A stretch of 64,000 nt of DNA from Pseudogemmobacter lacusdianii (GCF_030848395.1 NZ_JAVDBT010000001.1:124001-188000); one strand, 5' to 3'. Numbered from the stretch's first letter, positions 17,694 through 27,003 are shown. Translations and numbers: made by a program. Notes: generated by a model not told the origin, from the sequence alone.

Positions 17694-18161
17694 TTAACGG
17701 CGCGAGGGAAAACCAATGAGGGCGGTCAGGAACAACACTGCCGCCCCACCTGCCCAAAGCATCGCCCCTAGACCCAGAAAGTCAGTAAGGCGCGGCAACA
17801 GCTCAGCGATATTATCGCTCGACGGGATCGGCAGCCCCATCGCGCGCGCCTGATCTTGCAGCTGAAACACGCCGTAAGCCACCATTGCCACGGCACCGCC
17901 ACCGGCCAAAAAGGCCAGCAGCCGCGAGGGCAGGCCGATCATGGCCAGCACTGCAAAAAGCGCCGCCAGCGCGAAAGTGGACAGGAACGCCAGCAGCTCA
18001 GGCGAATGGCTGGCCATGTCCTGCACCGTCTTCAGGTCAGGCTCGAGCAGCTTAACCATCTCCCACGGCACGATCCCCAGTTCCGGCACCGAGGACTTTA
18101 GCCAAGGGAAAAACAGGCCCCCGACCATGGCAAGGGCAGCAAGAATGGCGATGGCACGCAT
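17694..18161 (-). CDS. Unrecognised membrane protein, four helices
   Basis: A 155-residue protein with four hydrophobic segments (about residues 3-20, 60-78, 82-98 and 128-148). Between helices 1 and 2 there is a soluble loop of ~40 residues. I do not recognise a family. It is convergent with the 8-oxoguanine deaminase and divergent from rraB, so it seems to be its own transcription unit. Confidence 0.65.
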   Translation of the reverse strand: MRAIAILAALAMVGGLFFPWLKSSVPELGIVPWEMVKLLEPDLKTVQDMASHSPELLAFLSTFALAALFAVLAMIGLPSRLLAFLAGGGAVAMVAYGVFQLQDQARAMGLPIPSSDNIAELLPRLTDFLGLGAMLWAGGAAVLFLTALIGFPSRR

Positions 18162-18316
18162 AAGATCTCTCGGGTGGTTCTTGAACTGCTGCTATTGTTG
18201 CGGCGAGAGGCGGCGCGGCGCAAGCGAAACCGGCAGCTCAGATGCGCTCGTCGTCGCCCCGTGAGGCCTAAGAAGCCACTGTTGAGAAGCGCTTTGAGCT
18301 GGCGTAGAAGGGGGCC

Positions 18317-18634
18317 ATGAAACACAACTATTCCGCCCAGAAAAAAGAGACCTATGACACCTTCCGCCAGTCGAAAGGGGTCAAGCTGCCGCAGCGCGCC
18401 GTGGTCGATTACGCCTTTTTCGTCGAAGAGCTTGATGCCAATTGGAACGGCTTCGAGCAGGCGCTGAAGGCCAAGGGCTACAAGGTTAAACGGTTGAACG
18501 ACAATGAAACCGTGATCGCCTCTTACGGCCCGATCGAGTTCAACGCTGATGAGGTGTGGCGCTGGGAATCCCGCGCGACCGAGATCGCGCTGGAGTTTGA
18601 TTTCTACCCAGACGGCTGGGAAATCGACGCCTAA
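18317..18634 (+). CDS. rraB: Regulator of RNase E activity RraB family protein
   Basis: A 105-residue acidic protein of the RraB family (DUF695-like ferredoxin fold), with FVEELDANWNGFEQALKAKG and the C-terminal ALEFDFYPDGWEIDA. In E. coli RraB binds RNase E and inhibits its activity on a subset of transcripts. Whether the alphaproteobacterial protein does the same is inferred. It converges with guanine deaminase, 24 bases apart. Confidence 0.82.
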   Translation: MKHNYSAQKKETYDTFRQSKGVKLPQRAVVDYAFFVEELDANWNGFEQALKAKGYKVKRLNDNETVIASYGPIEFNADEVWRWESRATEIALEFDFYPDGWEIDA

Positions 18635-18658
18635 TCAACCGCTTGCAAGGCGCGTGGC

Positions 18659-19942
18659 TTAGCTGCGCGCCTGCTTCTTGCCGCCGATCCAAACCTCATG
18701 GATCGCCCGATCATCGCCCATCATGATGGTCGGGAAAAGCTGCTCCCATAGGTTCGACGCCCGCCGCGTGGCTTGCTCGATCCCGAAGGTCGAGGCGAGG
18801 TCGACCACCACCAGATCCGCCTCCATTCCGGCCGCGATATTGCCGATCTGATGCTCGGCATGCAAAGCCCGGGCCGAGCCTTGGGTGGCCAGCCACCACA
18901 GCTGCGCCGGATGCAAAGCCTCACCGCGCAACTGGGCGATCTCATAGGCTGCTGCCATCGTGTGCAGCATCGAAAAGCTTGACCCGCCGCCCGTGTCGGT
19001 GGCCAGCCCAACCCGCAACTGCCGCGCCAGCCCCATGTCAAACAGCCCCGATCCGATGAAGGTGTTCGAGGTTGGGCAATGCACAAGGCTCGCCCCGGCC
19101 TCGATCAGCCGAGATTTTTCGCGCTCTGTCAGGTGGATCGCATGGCCATAAAGCGCGCCTTCGCGCAGCAGGCCCTGCGCCTCATAGGTGTCCAGATAGT
19201 CGCGCGATTGCGGGAAAAGGTCCTTCACCCAAGCGATCTCATCGGTCTGCTCCGACAGATGCGTTTGCATCAGGCAATCGGGGTGCTCGCGCCACAACTG
19301 CCCCATCGCCGCCAGTTGCTCGGGCGTTGAGGTGGGCGAGAAGCGCGGCGTGATGACGTAGGAGAGCCGGTCAACCCCATGCCACTTCTGCAAAAGCGCC
19401 TTACTGTCGTCATAGGCGCTCTGCGCGGTATCGCGCAGCCCCTCGGGCGCATTGCGGTCCATGCAGGTCTTACCGGCATAGATCCGCTGCCCACGCTTTT
19501 GTGCCGCGCCAAAGATCGCATCGACCGAACCGGGATGGATCGTGGCATAGGTGCAGAAACTGGTCGTGCCGTGGCTCAAGGTAAGATCGAGATAACGCTC
19601 TGCAATTTCAATCGCATAGCTTGGGTCCGTAAAGCGCATTTCCTCGGGAAAAGTGTAACCGTTCAGCCAGTCGATCAGTCGCTTCCCCCATGAGGCGATC
19701 ATCGCCGTCTGCGGGTAATGCACATGGGCATCGACAAAGCCCGCACTGATCAGAGCGCGGCCATAGTCATGGCGCTGCGCCTGCGGATGCGCGGCCTTCA
19801 GCGCCGCAGCCTCTCCCACCGCGGCAATGCGGCCATGCTCGACCAGCACCGCGCCCTCGCTGATATGGCGGGCGGCGCTGGGGCCTTCGACAAAGGGATC
19901 GGCGGTGAAGGACAGAACCTGCCCCAAAAGAAGGTCGGCCAT
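18659..19942 (-). CDS. guaD: Guanine deaminase
   Basis: Hydrolyses guanine to xanthine and ammonia. The 427-residue amidohydrolase has the zinc ligands in SAGFVDAHVHYPQT, the conserved SWGKRLIDWLNGYTFPEE block that contacts guanine, HLSEQTDEIAWV, the YGHAIHLTEREK His, and the Asp of LATDTGGGSSFSML. Full length for the family. An GGAGCGAAG ribosome site precedes the ATG. With the 8-oxoguanine deaminase it forms a purine-deaminating pair on this stretch. Confidence 0.93.
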   Translation of the reverse strand: MADLLLGQVLSFTADPFVEGPSAARHISEGAVLVEHGRIAAVGEAAALKAAHPQAQRHDYGRALISAGFVDAHVHYPQTAMIASWGKRLIDWLNGYTFPEEMRFTDPSYAIEIAERYLDLTLSHGTTSFCTYATIHPGSVDAIFGAAQKRGQRIYAGKTCMDRNAPEGLRDTAQSAYDDSKALLQKWHGVDRLSYVITPRFSPTSTPEQLAAMGQLWREHPDCLMQTHLSEQTDEIAWVKDLFPQSRDYLDTYEAQGLLREGALYGHAIHLTEREKSRLIEAGASLVHCPTSNTFIGSGLFDMGLARQLRVGLATDTGGGSSFSMLHTMAAAYEIAQLRGEALHPAQLWWLATQGSARALHAEHQIGNIAAGMEADLVVVDLASTFGIEQATRRASNLWEQLFPTIMMGDDRAIHEVWIGGKKQARS

Positions 19943-20074
19943 CTTCGCTCCAGTCGGTCAAGGGTACTGCGGTGCCTTATCATAAGCCGTCGGGCCTCAA
20001 AGGGAATTCGCCGCTTTCTTCTGTTTCCCAGAAACTGCTTCCGGTAAGGTCGGGGCAATTGGTTGTGAGGGTGC

Positions 20075-21445
20075 ATGGCAGAAGATTGGGCAAACCGTGA
20101 CGATGAGGCTGAAGCCTCGGCCCGGCTGACGGCCGTGCGTGAGGCCTTGCACGACAGCAACGCCGAGGCGCTGGAAGCCCTGCTTGAGCCGCTCCATCCC
20201 GCCGATATCGCCGACCTTTTGGAGCAAATCGGCCAAGGTGAGCGCGAGCAGTTGCTGACCCTTTGGCGCGGGGGCGTCGATGGGGACTTGCTCTCCGAGA
20301 TCGACGAATCGATCCGCGAAGAGGTGATCGACTTCCTGCCCGACGATGTCGTCGCCGAGGCTGTGCGTGAGCTTGAGACCGACGATGTCGTTGATATCCT
20401 TGAAGATCTTGACGAGCCGAACCAAGAGAAGATCTTGGGTGCTTTGGAGCGCGCCGACCGCGTCGCGGTTGAGCGGGCGATGGGCTACCCGGAATATTCC
20501 GCCGGTCGACTTATGCAGCGCGAGGTCGTGGTTGCGCCTGAGCATTGGACCGTGGGCGAGGCGATCGATTTCCTGCGCGGCTCGGACACGCTGCCCGATC
20601 AGTTCTACCATGTGATCCTGCTCGATCCGCGGATGAAGCCGACGGGCTATGTCACGCTAGGCCGCATCCTTTCCGCCGCCCGCAGCACACCCCTGCGCGA
20701 GATCATCGAGGACAGCTATCGCACGGTGCGCGCCACCGATCCCGAGGCCGATGTGGCCTATATTTTCCAGCAATATCACCTGATTTCCTGCCCCGTGGTC
20801 GATGAAAACGGCCGGCTTGTGGGCGTTATCACCATCGATGATGCGATGAATGTGCTGGATGAAGAGCATGAGGAAGACATGCTGCGTCTGGCCGGGGTCG
20901 GCGACGAAAGCTCGATCCAAGATGGGGTTTTTGACACGATCAAAAGCCGAATCCCTTGGCTTTTCATCAACTTGCTGACTGCAAACATCTCGGCTTTGGT
21001 GATCGGCCAGTTCGAATCCACCATCGGCCAGATCGTGATCCTTGCGGCGTTGATGCCGATCATTGCCTCGATGGGCGGGATCGCTGGCACGCAAAGCCTC
21101 ACCATCGCGGTGCGGGCCTTGGCGACGCGCGACCTTACCGTCTCAAACGCCATGCGCGTGGTGCGGCGTGAGGCGGCGGTGGGAGCGATCAACGGGCTCA
21201 GCTTTGCGATCTTGATGGGCCTCGCTGGCTGGCTGATCCTGGGCCTGCCAATGCTGGGCGTGGTGCTGGCGCTGGCCATGGTGATCAATCTTTGCGTCGC
21301 GGCTTTGGCAGGCATTTTGGTGCCGCTCGCACTGGACCGCATGGGCTTTGACCCGGCGCTTGCTTCGGGAACATTCGTGATGACCGTCACGGATGTCGTT
21401 GGATTCTTTGCCTTTTTGGGCCTCGCAACGGTGATGCTGCTATGA
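20075..21445 (+). CDS. mgtE: Magnesium transporter MgtE
   Basis: A 456-residue Mg2+ channel/transporter. The order is: N-terminal superhelical domain (about 1-130), two CBS domains (about 138-260, with a PVVDENGRLVGVITIDD motif), then five transmembrane helices (about 285-456) with the pore-lining PIIASMGGIAGTQSLT. In MgtE the acidic cytosolic domains sense Mg2+ and gate the pore. The upstream gap is only 132 bases, and I see no Mg2+ riboswitch there. It overlaps the next gene as ATGA. Confidence 0.94.
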   Translation: MAEDWANRDDEAEASARLTAVREALHDSNAEALEALLEPLHPADIADLLEQIGQGEREQLLTLWRGGVDGDLLSEIDESIREEVIDFLPDDVVAEAVRELETDDVVDILEDLDEPNQEKILGALERADRVAVERAMGYPEYSAGRLMQREVVVAPEHWTVGEAIDFLRGSDTLPDQFYHVILLDPRMKPTGYVTLGRILSAARSTPLREIIEDSYRTVRATDPEADVAYIFQQYHLISCPVVDENGRLVGVITIDDAMNVLDEEHEEDMLRLAGVGDESSIQDGVFDTIKSRIPWLFINLLTANISALVIGQFESTIGQIVILAALMPIIASMGGIAGTQSLTIAVRALATRDLTVSNAMRVVRREAAVGAINGLSFAILMGLAGWLILGLPMLGVVLALAMVINLCVAALAGILVPLALDRMGFDPALASGTFVMTVTDVVGFFAFLGLATVMLL

Positions 21446-21987
21446 CAGATGTGAAATCTTTGGCCCGTAAGGCCGCCTATGCGGCCCGCAAAGAGGCCTT
21501 TGCGCGTGGCCAAGGCCAAGCGGCGGAAATCCTTGCAGATTTCCTCGCTGGCCATGCTGGTGTCGCGCTGTCGGGCTATCTGCCGATCCGCACCGAGATT
21601 GACCCATTGCCCGCCATGATCGCCCATCGCGGGCCGGTGGGCGTGCCGGTGATCCCGGCTCCAGCCACGCCCCTGAAGTTCCGCGAATGGAGCCCGGGCT
21701 GCGCCATGGAAGACGGTGGGTTTGGCACCCAAGTCCCGGCCGAGGGCGCTTGGATTGAGCCCGCCGTGCTGATCGTGCCGCTCTTGGCCTTTGACGCGCG
21801 CGGCTATCGTTTGGGCTATGGCGGCGGCTTTTACGACCGCACTTTGCAGCTTTTGCGCTCCAAACGCCCCACTTTGGCGGTGGGTTTTGCCTTCGCCGCG
21901 CAAGAGGTCGACGAAGTGCCGATCGACGCTTTTGATCAGCGTCTCGATCTGATCATCACCGATGAGGGTCTTCGGGAGTTCGCTTGA
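21442..21987 (+). CDS. 5-formyltetrahydrofolate cyclo-ligase
   Basis: Converts 5-formyl-THF to 5,10-methenyl-THF with ATP. The 181-residue protein has the N-terminal Lys/Arg-rich helix, the SGYLPIRTEIDPLP motif, and the ATP-binding RLGYGGGFYDRTL signature with the late FDQRLDLIITDEG. Normal length. It overlaps mgtE by four bases and the following gene by one base, suggesting one transcript. Confidence 0.92.
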   Translation: MTDVKSLARKAAYAARKEAFARGQGQAAEILADFLAGHAGVALSGYLPIRTEIDPLPAMIAHRGPVGVPVIPAPATPLKFREWSPGCAMEDGGFGTQVPAEGAWIEPAVLIVPLLAFDARGYRLGYGGGFYDRTLQLLRSKRPTLAVGFAFAAQEVDEVPIDAFDQRLDLIITDEGLREFA

Positions 21988-22541
21988 TGCGTTTGGCGGC
22001 ATGGGTTGCGGGGCTATTCTTTCTGGCGTCGCCCGCCGCCGCCGGATGTTTCACCGCCGAAGAGCCGCCCGCCCAGCTGCATTTCCGCTCGGGCGGCACG
22101 CTGGACTATCTCTCCATCACCGAGGATGTGCTGACCTATCGTGGCAGCGGCTTCACCTCGCAACTGCTGCACGGGCTATGGCCGCTGGGCAGCGAGAGCG
22201 AGGGCTTCACTCTGCGCTATACTTGGGCCGCACTGCCGCCCTCTTTGGCCCAGATCAGCGCCCAAGGCGGCAAGGCCCGGATCGAGGGCAGCCGTCAAAC
22301 CAACAGCCTTCCGGCAGAAGCAGTTGTTTCCGAATTGGAAATAATAGCCGAGGAGTTTCTCGACTGGGAGGATTGCCGCTATAAGGTTTTATGGCTGCGC
22401 AAAACTCTGATTATCGACGGGGATGTGGAGTCAAAGGGTGAAATTCTCTTTGCTCCGGGGGTAATGATCGTTTTTACCACCAAGGTGCTTGATCCAGCGA
22501 CAGGTGAGTGGCTCACCCATCAGCTGGAGTCATTGCAATAA
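21987..22541 (+). CDS. Unrecognised secreted protein
   Basis: A 184-residue protein with a clear signal peptide (MRLAAWVAGLFFLASPAAAG, cleavage around residue 20-21, next residue Cys). The mature part is beta-rich in appearance with two Cys. I recognise no family. The ATG shares its A with the stop of the cyclo-ligase (TGATG). The last ~75 codons are AT-richer than the first part and than the neighbours. A periplasmic role is the only inference offered. Confidence 0.65.
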   Translation: MRLAAWVAGLFFLASPAAAGCFTAEEPPAQLHFRSGGTLDYLSITEDVLTYRGSGFTSQLLHGLWPLGSESEGFTLRYTWAALPPSLAQISAQGGKARIEGSRQTNSLPAEAVVSELEIIAEEFLDWEDCRYKVLWLRKTLIIDGDVESKGEILFAPGVMIVFTTKVLDPATGEWLTHQLESLQ

Positions 22542-22562
22542 TGCGCCGATTTTAATTGCCAA

Positions 22563-23909
22563 TCAGCGCGTGATTGTTTCCATTTTGACAAACATATTGT
22601 CCCAAGCGCGATCAATCAGCTCGGGCGTCATCTGATAGGGAATGCCCTCAAACTCGCAAACGGCAATCATTTGGTCGATCAGATAGACCGGCTGATAATT
22701 GGCGTAATTGTTTTGAATGGTTGGGAATTTTACCTTCAGAAGATGCATCAATGCGCGCTCATCCAGCGGCATATTCTTCTTCTTGGCGACCATTGCAAAG
22801 ATCTTCAGGAAGTTCTGCTGATCCGGCCCGTCGATCTTGATCTTGAAGAAGATCCGCCGCAAAGCCGCGCCGTCGAAGATCTCATTGGGATGGAAGTTGG
22901 TGGAGAAGATCACCAAAGTGTCGAAGGGCACGGTGAACTTTTCACCTGATTGCAGCGCCAGAATATCGCGGTTTTCCTCAAGCGGAACGATCCAGCGGTT
23001 GACGATCTTCTGCGGCGGCTCGGCTTGGCGGCCAAGGTCGTCGATGATGAAGATGCCGCCCGTCGCCTTCAGCTGCAAAGGCGCCTGATAGGTTCGTGCC
23101 GTGGGGTTATAGGTCAGGTCCAGCATGTCCAAGCTCAGCTCGCCCCCGGTGATCACCGAAGGCCGCTCACAATAGACATAGCGGTTGTCATAGCGGTTCG
23201 AGGTCCGGCGCAGCGCGGTCGGATCATCCATATTTGCCTCGGCCGAGGCATGGACGATCGGGTCATAGACCGAGATCACCTGACCAGAATATTCAATCGC
23301 TCTGGGCACATAGATCTTATCGCCCAAGGCGGCGCGGATGCCGTGACTGATCGAGGATTTGCCGTTGCCCGGCGGGCCGTACATCAAGATCGATCGGCCC
23401 GAGGTCACTGCGGGGCCAAGGTTCGACAAAAGATCGGGCGGCAGAATCAGATGCCCCATCCCAGCCATCAGCTGAGCGCGGCTCAGCTTGATGTTGCGCA
23501 CCGATTGGCGGGCGATCTGGGCGCGGTAGCTTTCCAGCGGCACCGGCACAGCGCCGTAATATTCCGATTGCGAGAGCGCATCCAAAGCGCGCGCCTTGCC
23601 AGCATCGGTCAGCTGATAGCCCATTTCATTGCCCGAAGTGGCATGCATCGTGCCCATCGCTTCGAGCATGCGCTGGCCGCGCGCCATATCGATCAGCTCT
23701 TGCGTCAAAGGCACCGAGAGGCAGATCGAACGTGCAATCTCCGACACCAAGGATTGGTTGGTGCGGAACATCGTCTTCAAAAGAATGTCGCGCAGCATCA
23801 CCGGGTTGATGCCCACCTCGGCCATCGTCCGCGGGGTAGGGGGCGGCTGCACCCCCGAGTTTTGCCCCGGGTTTGCCGCCAGCGGCGCCGCATTGGCTTG
23901 CATATTCAT
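22563..23909 (-). CDS. Tad-locus AAA+ ATPase
   Basis: A 448-residue protein. A Pro-rich start is followed by a helical N-terminal domain (about 40-160) and an AAA+ ATPase core with Walker A GPPGNGKSS and Walker B GIFIIDDLGRQ, a sensor region TLVIFSTNFHPNEIF and an arginine-rich DGAALRRIFFKIKI. It is not one of the standard Tad motor ATPases, but sits at the end of the tad gene run with the same orientation. I chose the ATG 6 bases after GAGGGG; an upstream GTG would add eight residues. Remodelling of a pilus component is a guess from location only. Confidence 0.78.
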   Translation of the reverse strand: MNMQANAAPLAANPGQNSGVQPPPTPRTMAEVGINPVMLRDILLKTMFRTNQSLVSEIARSICLSVPLTQELIDMARGQRMLEAMGTMHATSGNEMGYQLTDAGKARALDALSQSEYYGAVPVPLESYRAQIARQSVRNIKLSRAQLMAGMGHLILPPDLLSNLGPAVTSGRSILMYGPPGNGKSSISHGIRAALGDKIYVPRAIEYSGQVISVYDPIVHASAEANMDDPTALRRTSNRYDNRYVYCERPSVITGGELSLDMLDLTYNPTARTYQAPLQLKATGGIFIIDDLGRQAEPPQKIVNRWIVPLEENRDILALQSGEKFTVPFDTLVIFSTNFHPNEIFDGAALRRIFFKIKIDGPDQQNFLKIFAMVAKKKNMPLDERALMHLLKVKFPTIQNNYANYQPVYLIDQMIAVCEFEGIPYQMTPELIDRAWDNMFVKMETITR

Positions 23910-23971
23910 CAACAGCCCCTCTGCTGGGCCCACAGATCGGGCCTTTCAGCAGTCCGTAGCGGGCAAAAATG

Positions 23972-24475
23972 TCAGCCTTTGGGCAGGAAGGCGGCGAGAA
24001 GGTAGATCACCACCATCGCGGACAAAGCCAGTCCCATCGGGAATTTCTTATGGGTCCAGCTCTTCCACTCGGGCGTCATCCGCGTCACCGCGGGGATGGC
24101 GCGCAAGCCGCGGTGGACCACAAAAGCTCCGATCGAGCAAATGGCGTAGAGAGCGGCGATGAACATCGGATCCCCGGCGGTGAAGATGCCTGCCATCGCG
24201 GCGGCGAATTTCGCATCTCCCGCGCCGAAAAGCCCCGCGATGTTGCCGATAAAGCCCACGACCAGCACGATCACCATGATGCCGATGCCCAAAAGCCAAA
24301 GCTGCCAGGGGAAGACCAGCCAGCCCAGCAGCGGCCAAAGCGCCGCCATCGCGATCACGGCTTTATTGGGGATCTTCATCCGCGCCATATCGCTCCAAGC
24401 GACCCAGATCGCGATCGGAAGCACGAAAGGCAGGAAAATCAGTGCTTCACGCAAGGGAGGGTTGGTAAGATCCAT
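23972..24475 (-). CDS. cpaA: Prepilin peptidase CpaA/TadV
   Basis: A 167-residue membrane aspartic protease that processes Flp pilins. Four to five hydrophobic helices are present. One catalytic Asp is in WSDMARMKIPN (after helix 1), and the other is in FGAGDAKFAAA, the GxGD motif of the family. It lacks the methyltransferase domain of PilD, as expected for the TadV type. It lies just past the TPR lipoprotein genes in the tad run. Confidence 0.92.
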   Translation of the reverse strand: MDLTNPPLREALIFLPFVLPIAIWVAWSDMARMKIPNKAVIAMAALWPLLGWLVFPWQLWLLGIGIMVIVLVVGFIGNIAGLFGAGDAKFAAAMAGIFTAGDPMFIAALYAICSIGAFVVHRGLRAIPAVTRMTPEWKSWTHKKFPMGLALSAMVVIYLLAAFLPKG

Positions 24476-24483
24476 GGTTCGCC

Positions 24484-25341
24484 TCAGGGTCTGACATTGG
24501 CATCGAGCGCGGCAAGGCTGCGCGCGGCGGCCTCGAAGTGCTGCGGATGGGTATCGACGGCCTGTTGCAAGAGGCCCTTGCCGACCGAGACATCGCCTTG
24601 TTTGATCGCGGCCAGCGCCATCGTGTAAAGAAGCTCCGCCCGTTCGGTCTGGGTCATCTCGACCACCGGCAGGTCATATTTGCGCTGTGCGGCCCGCGCC
24701 ATCACAAGGTTGTTCTTGGCGGTAAAGGCGCTGGGGTCATATTTCAGCGCCTCTGTGAAGAGCCGCTCAGCCCCCGCATGATCGCGGCGGGTCAGTTTGG
24801 AGAAGCCCCAGTTGTTCAACACGCCCGCGGGTTTCGCCGTCATGCCGGCCGCGATCTCGTAGAAGCTGTCGGCCTTCTTCCAGTTCTTCTCGCTGTCAGC
24901 GACCATCGCTTCCAGCCGGTAGCGGTCATAGCTCTCATGGGTCGGCGGGATCGAGTTCAAGACCTGTTTGGCCTTATCCCATTGATTCGAGCGGATATAG
25001 GCGTCCGCCAGCATCACCCGATCTTCCATCGTGCCATCGGCCGTCGCGGTGACCTTCTCCCAAACGCCAGCCGCTTCCGTGGGTTTGCCGGCGCGCGACA
25101 AAGACTTGGCCAATCCGCGCATCAGATCAACCCGGGTTGGATCTTTCTGCAAAGCGCCCCGGAAATAGGCGACCGATTCATTCGGATCGCCCACCGTCAG
25201 CATCAGGTCATTCAGGTTCGAGGCATCGATGACATTGACGTCTTTGATCGCGCGTTGCACCTGCGCATCCGAGCCGCCACCGCAGCCCGACAGCAGTGCC
25301 GTGCCGCCAAGGCACAGCGCGAGAATAGACATGTGGCGCAT
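24484..25341 (-). CDS. TPR lipoprotein, TadD-like (second)
   Basis: A 285-residue lipoprotein: signal peptide with lipobox LLSGC, then repeated helical TPR units across residues 50-260 (for example AESVAYFRGALQKDP-like and WGFSKLTRRDHAGAERLF). TadD is the pilotin-like lipoprotein that helps the secretin in Tad systems. This copy is the longer of two adjacent TPR lipoproteins. Two ATGs (residues 1 and 4) are equally possible starts. Confidence 0.85.
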   Translation of the reverse strand: MRHMSILALCLGGTALLSGCGGGSDAQVQRAIKDVNVIDASNLNDLMLTVGDPNESVAYFRGALQKDPTRVDLMRGLAKSLSRAGKPTEAAGVWEKVTATADGTMEDRVMLADAYIRSNQWDKAKQVLNSIPPTHESYDRYRLEAMVADSEKNWKKADSFYEIAAGMTAKPAGVLNNWGFSKLTRRDHAGAERLFTEALKYDPSAFTAKNNLVMARAAQRKYDLPVVEMTQTERAELLYTMALAAIKQGDVSVGKGLLQQAVDTHPQHFEAAARSLAALDANVRP

Positions 25342-25429
25342 TTTGCGTCCTTTTCGTTGACCGCTCGGTCTCGTCTCAGTGGTCTCGTCGTCGTCTTAGA
25401 ATAGCGTCTCAGTAATCAAGTTTGGCCGC

Positions 25430-25990
25430 TTACAGCTGCGTCAAAAGCACATATTGGCCCTTGTCGCGGCGCACCAACTGATACTGCCCCGGATCCTCTT
25501 GCCCGCCATCATATACATTGGCCTCGGTTGCCGCGATAGCACGCATCAGATTCTGCCGGATGGAGTCCGATTGGCCACTGTCGCGCGCATAGGCTTCTTC
25601 GAAAACCCGCCGCGCTTCGCCCATCTTGCCTTGTTCCATCAAGACCACGCCCAAGTTGTTGAGCGCGGGCACGAAGCCGGGCTCAGCCTCGATCGCGCGG
25701 CGCAGGATCTGCTCGGCTTGGCCCAGGCGTCCCAGCTTCAGATTGGCCGAACCGACGGCCGAGAGTGTATCTGCATTCACCCCATGCGTGCCGGCTGCAC
25801 CGTAATAGGCCTTCAGCGCCAGCTCATATTCGCCCGCTTCCATCAGCCGGTGCCCCACCAGCAGCGGGTCAACCGCATTTCCTTTGGGATCAACACCATA
25901 AGGTGCGTTCCGCGATGCGCCAAGGCCGCCCGTATTGCCACAGGCGGCCAGCAGAAGAATCGTCAAAAGCGCTGTAACTGGTCTCGTCAC
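25430..25990 (-). CDS. tadD: TPR lipoprotein TadD
   Basis: A 186-residue lipoprotein with lipobox LLLAAC (Cys17) and two to three TPR units (LGRLGQAEQILRRAIEAEPG, then a MGEARRVFEEAYARD unit). In Tad systems TadD is required for secretin function and pilus export. It directly follows tadC and precedes the second TPR lipoprotein by 88 bases. Confidence 0.85.
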   Translation of the reverse strand: MTRPVTALLTILLLAACGNTGGLGASRNAPYGVDPKGNAVDPLLVGHRLMEAGEYELALKAYYGAAGTHGVNADTLSAVGSANLKLGRLGQAEQILRRAIEAEPGFVPALNNLGVVLMEQGKMGEARRVFEEAYARDSGQSDSIRQNLMRAIAATEANVYDGGQEDPGQYQLVRRDKGQYVLLTQL

Positions 25991-26017
25991 GTCGTCCCTG
26001 AACGGCCATTGGCCTTA

Positions 26018-26995
26018 CTAATTGCCCACCATCGCGCCCATCATCGTAGCGATGCCGTGGACGGAAGGGCCGATCAGGATGACCAGCAAGGGCGGCACAG
26101 TGAAAAGCATTGTGCCAAGTGTAAGCTTGGTCGGCAACAGGTTCGCTTTCTCTTCGGCCCGCATCACGCGTTTGTCGCGCATATCGGCAGAATAGACACG
26201 CAAGGCATCGGCGATCGAGGTGCCGAAGGTGGCCGATTGCACCAAAGTGGTCACGAAGGAGGCAACGTCGGGCAGACCCACACGGTCCGACATATCCTTC
26301 AACACCGTGACGCGCTCCTTACCGGCCTTCACCTCATTGCTGATGAGGTCGAACTCATCGGCCAAAGCCGGGTGGCCGGCGCGGCTTTCCTTGGCCACGC
26401 GCAGAATGGCTTGGTCCAAGGACTGGCCTGCCTCAACGCAGACCAGCATCATGTCCAGCGCATCGGGGAAGCCTTCGGTGATCTCATTCTGGCGCTGGGT
26501 CATCCGCTTGTTGACCCAGTATTGCGGCAGGTAATAGCCCAAGGCGCCGGGAAGCAGAGTGTAGATGATCATCGACTGGGTCGTGACCTCTTCATTGGCC
26601 GATTTAAGCAGCGCATAGAGGATTCCAAGCGCCAGCGCGCCAAGGCCGAAGACCATCTTCGCCGCGTGATACATATGCACGGCGCTTTTGTCGGGATAGC
26701 CCGCGCGCAAAAGCTTCAGCCGGATGCTCGACATCTCCTCGGCCTTTTGCGGCTCAAGGAAATGCGCAAAACGCTCTAGCTTCTCGGCGCGTCCGCCGGT
26801 GTCGCGGCGCAAGGTGCGGTCTTCCGGCTTGCCGGTGCGCGCCTCACTCTTCAACTCCGAGAACCGGTCGCGCTGCTTGTTCATCATCGTCGGCAGTGCG
26901 ACCAAAATCAGCAGCAGCCCCGCCAAACCCAAGGCGATCAGCGGCCCCAGCGGGCCCATCATATCGACCAATTTCGCATTCAACGCGGTGAGCAT
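26018..26995 (-). CDS. tadC: Tad inner-membrane platform protein TadC (GspF family)
   Basis: A 325-residue inner-membrane protein: N-terminal helix, cytosolic T2SSF domain (with GFPDALDMMLVCVEAGQSLD and ADEFDLISNEVKAGKE), and C-terminal helices ending in VPPLLVILIGPSVHG. It pairs with TadB as the platform on which the CpaF ATPase acts. It lies 8 bases downstream of tadB. Confidence 0.93.
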   Translation of the reverse strand: MLTALNAKLVDMMGPLGPLIALGLAGLLLILVALPTMMNKQRDRFSELKSEARTGKPEDRTLRRDTGGRAEKLERFAHFLEPQKAEEMSSIRLKLLRAGYPDKSAVHMYHAAKMVFGLGALALGILYALLKSANEEVTTQSMIIYTLLPGALGYYLPQYWVNKRMTQRQNEITEGFPDALDMMLVCVEAGQSLDQAILRVAKESRAGHPALADEFDLISNEVKAGKERVTVLKDMSDRVGLPDVASFVTTLVQSATFGTSIADALRVYSADMRDKRVMRAEEKANLLPTKLTLGTMLFTVPPLLVILIGPSVHGIATMMGAMVGN

Positions 26996-27003
26996 GGCGA
27001 CCC

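Noticed and set aside
19943-20074. Magnesium riboswitch before mgtE
   Set aside because: The gap is 132 bases and shows no conserved M-box elements.
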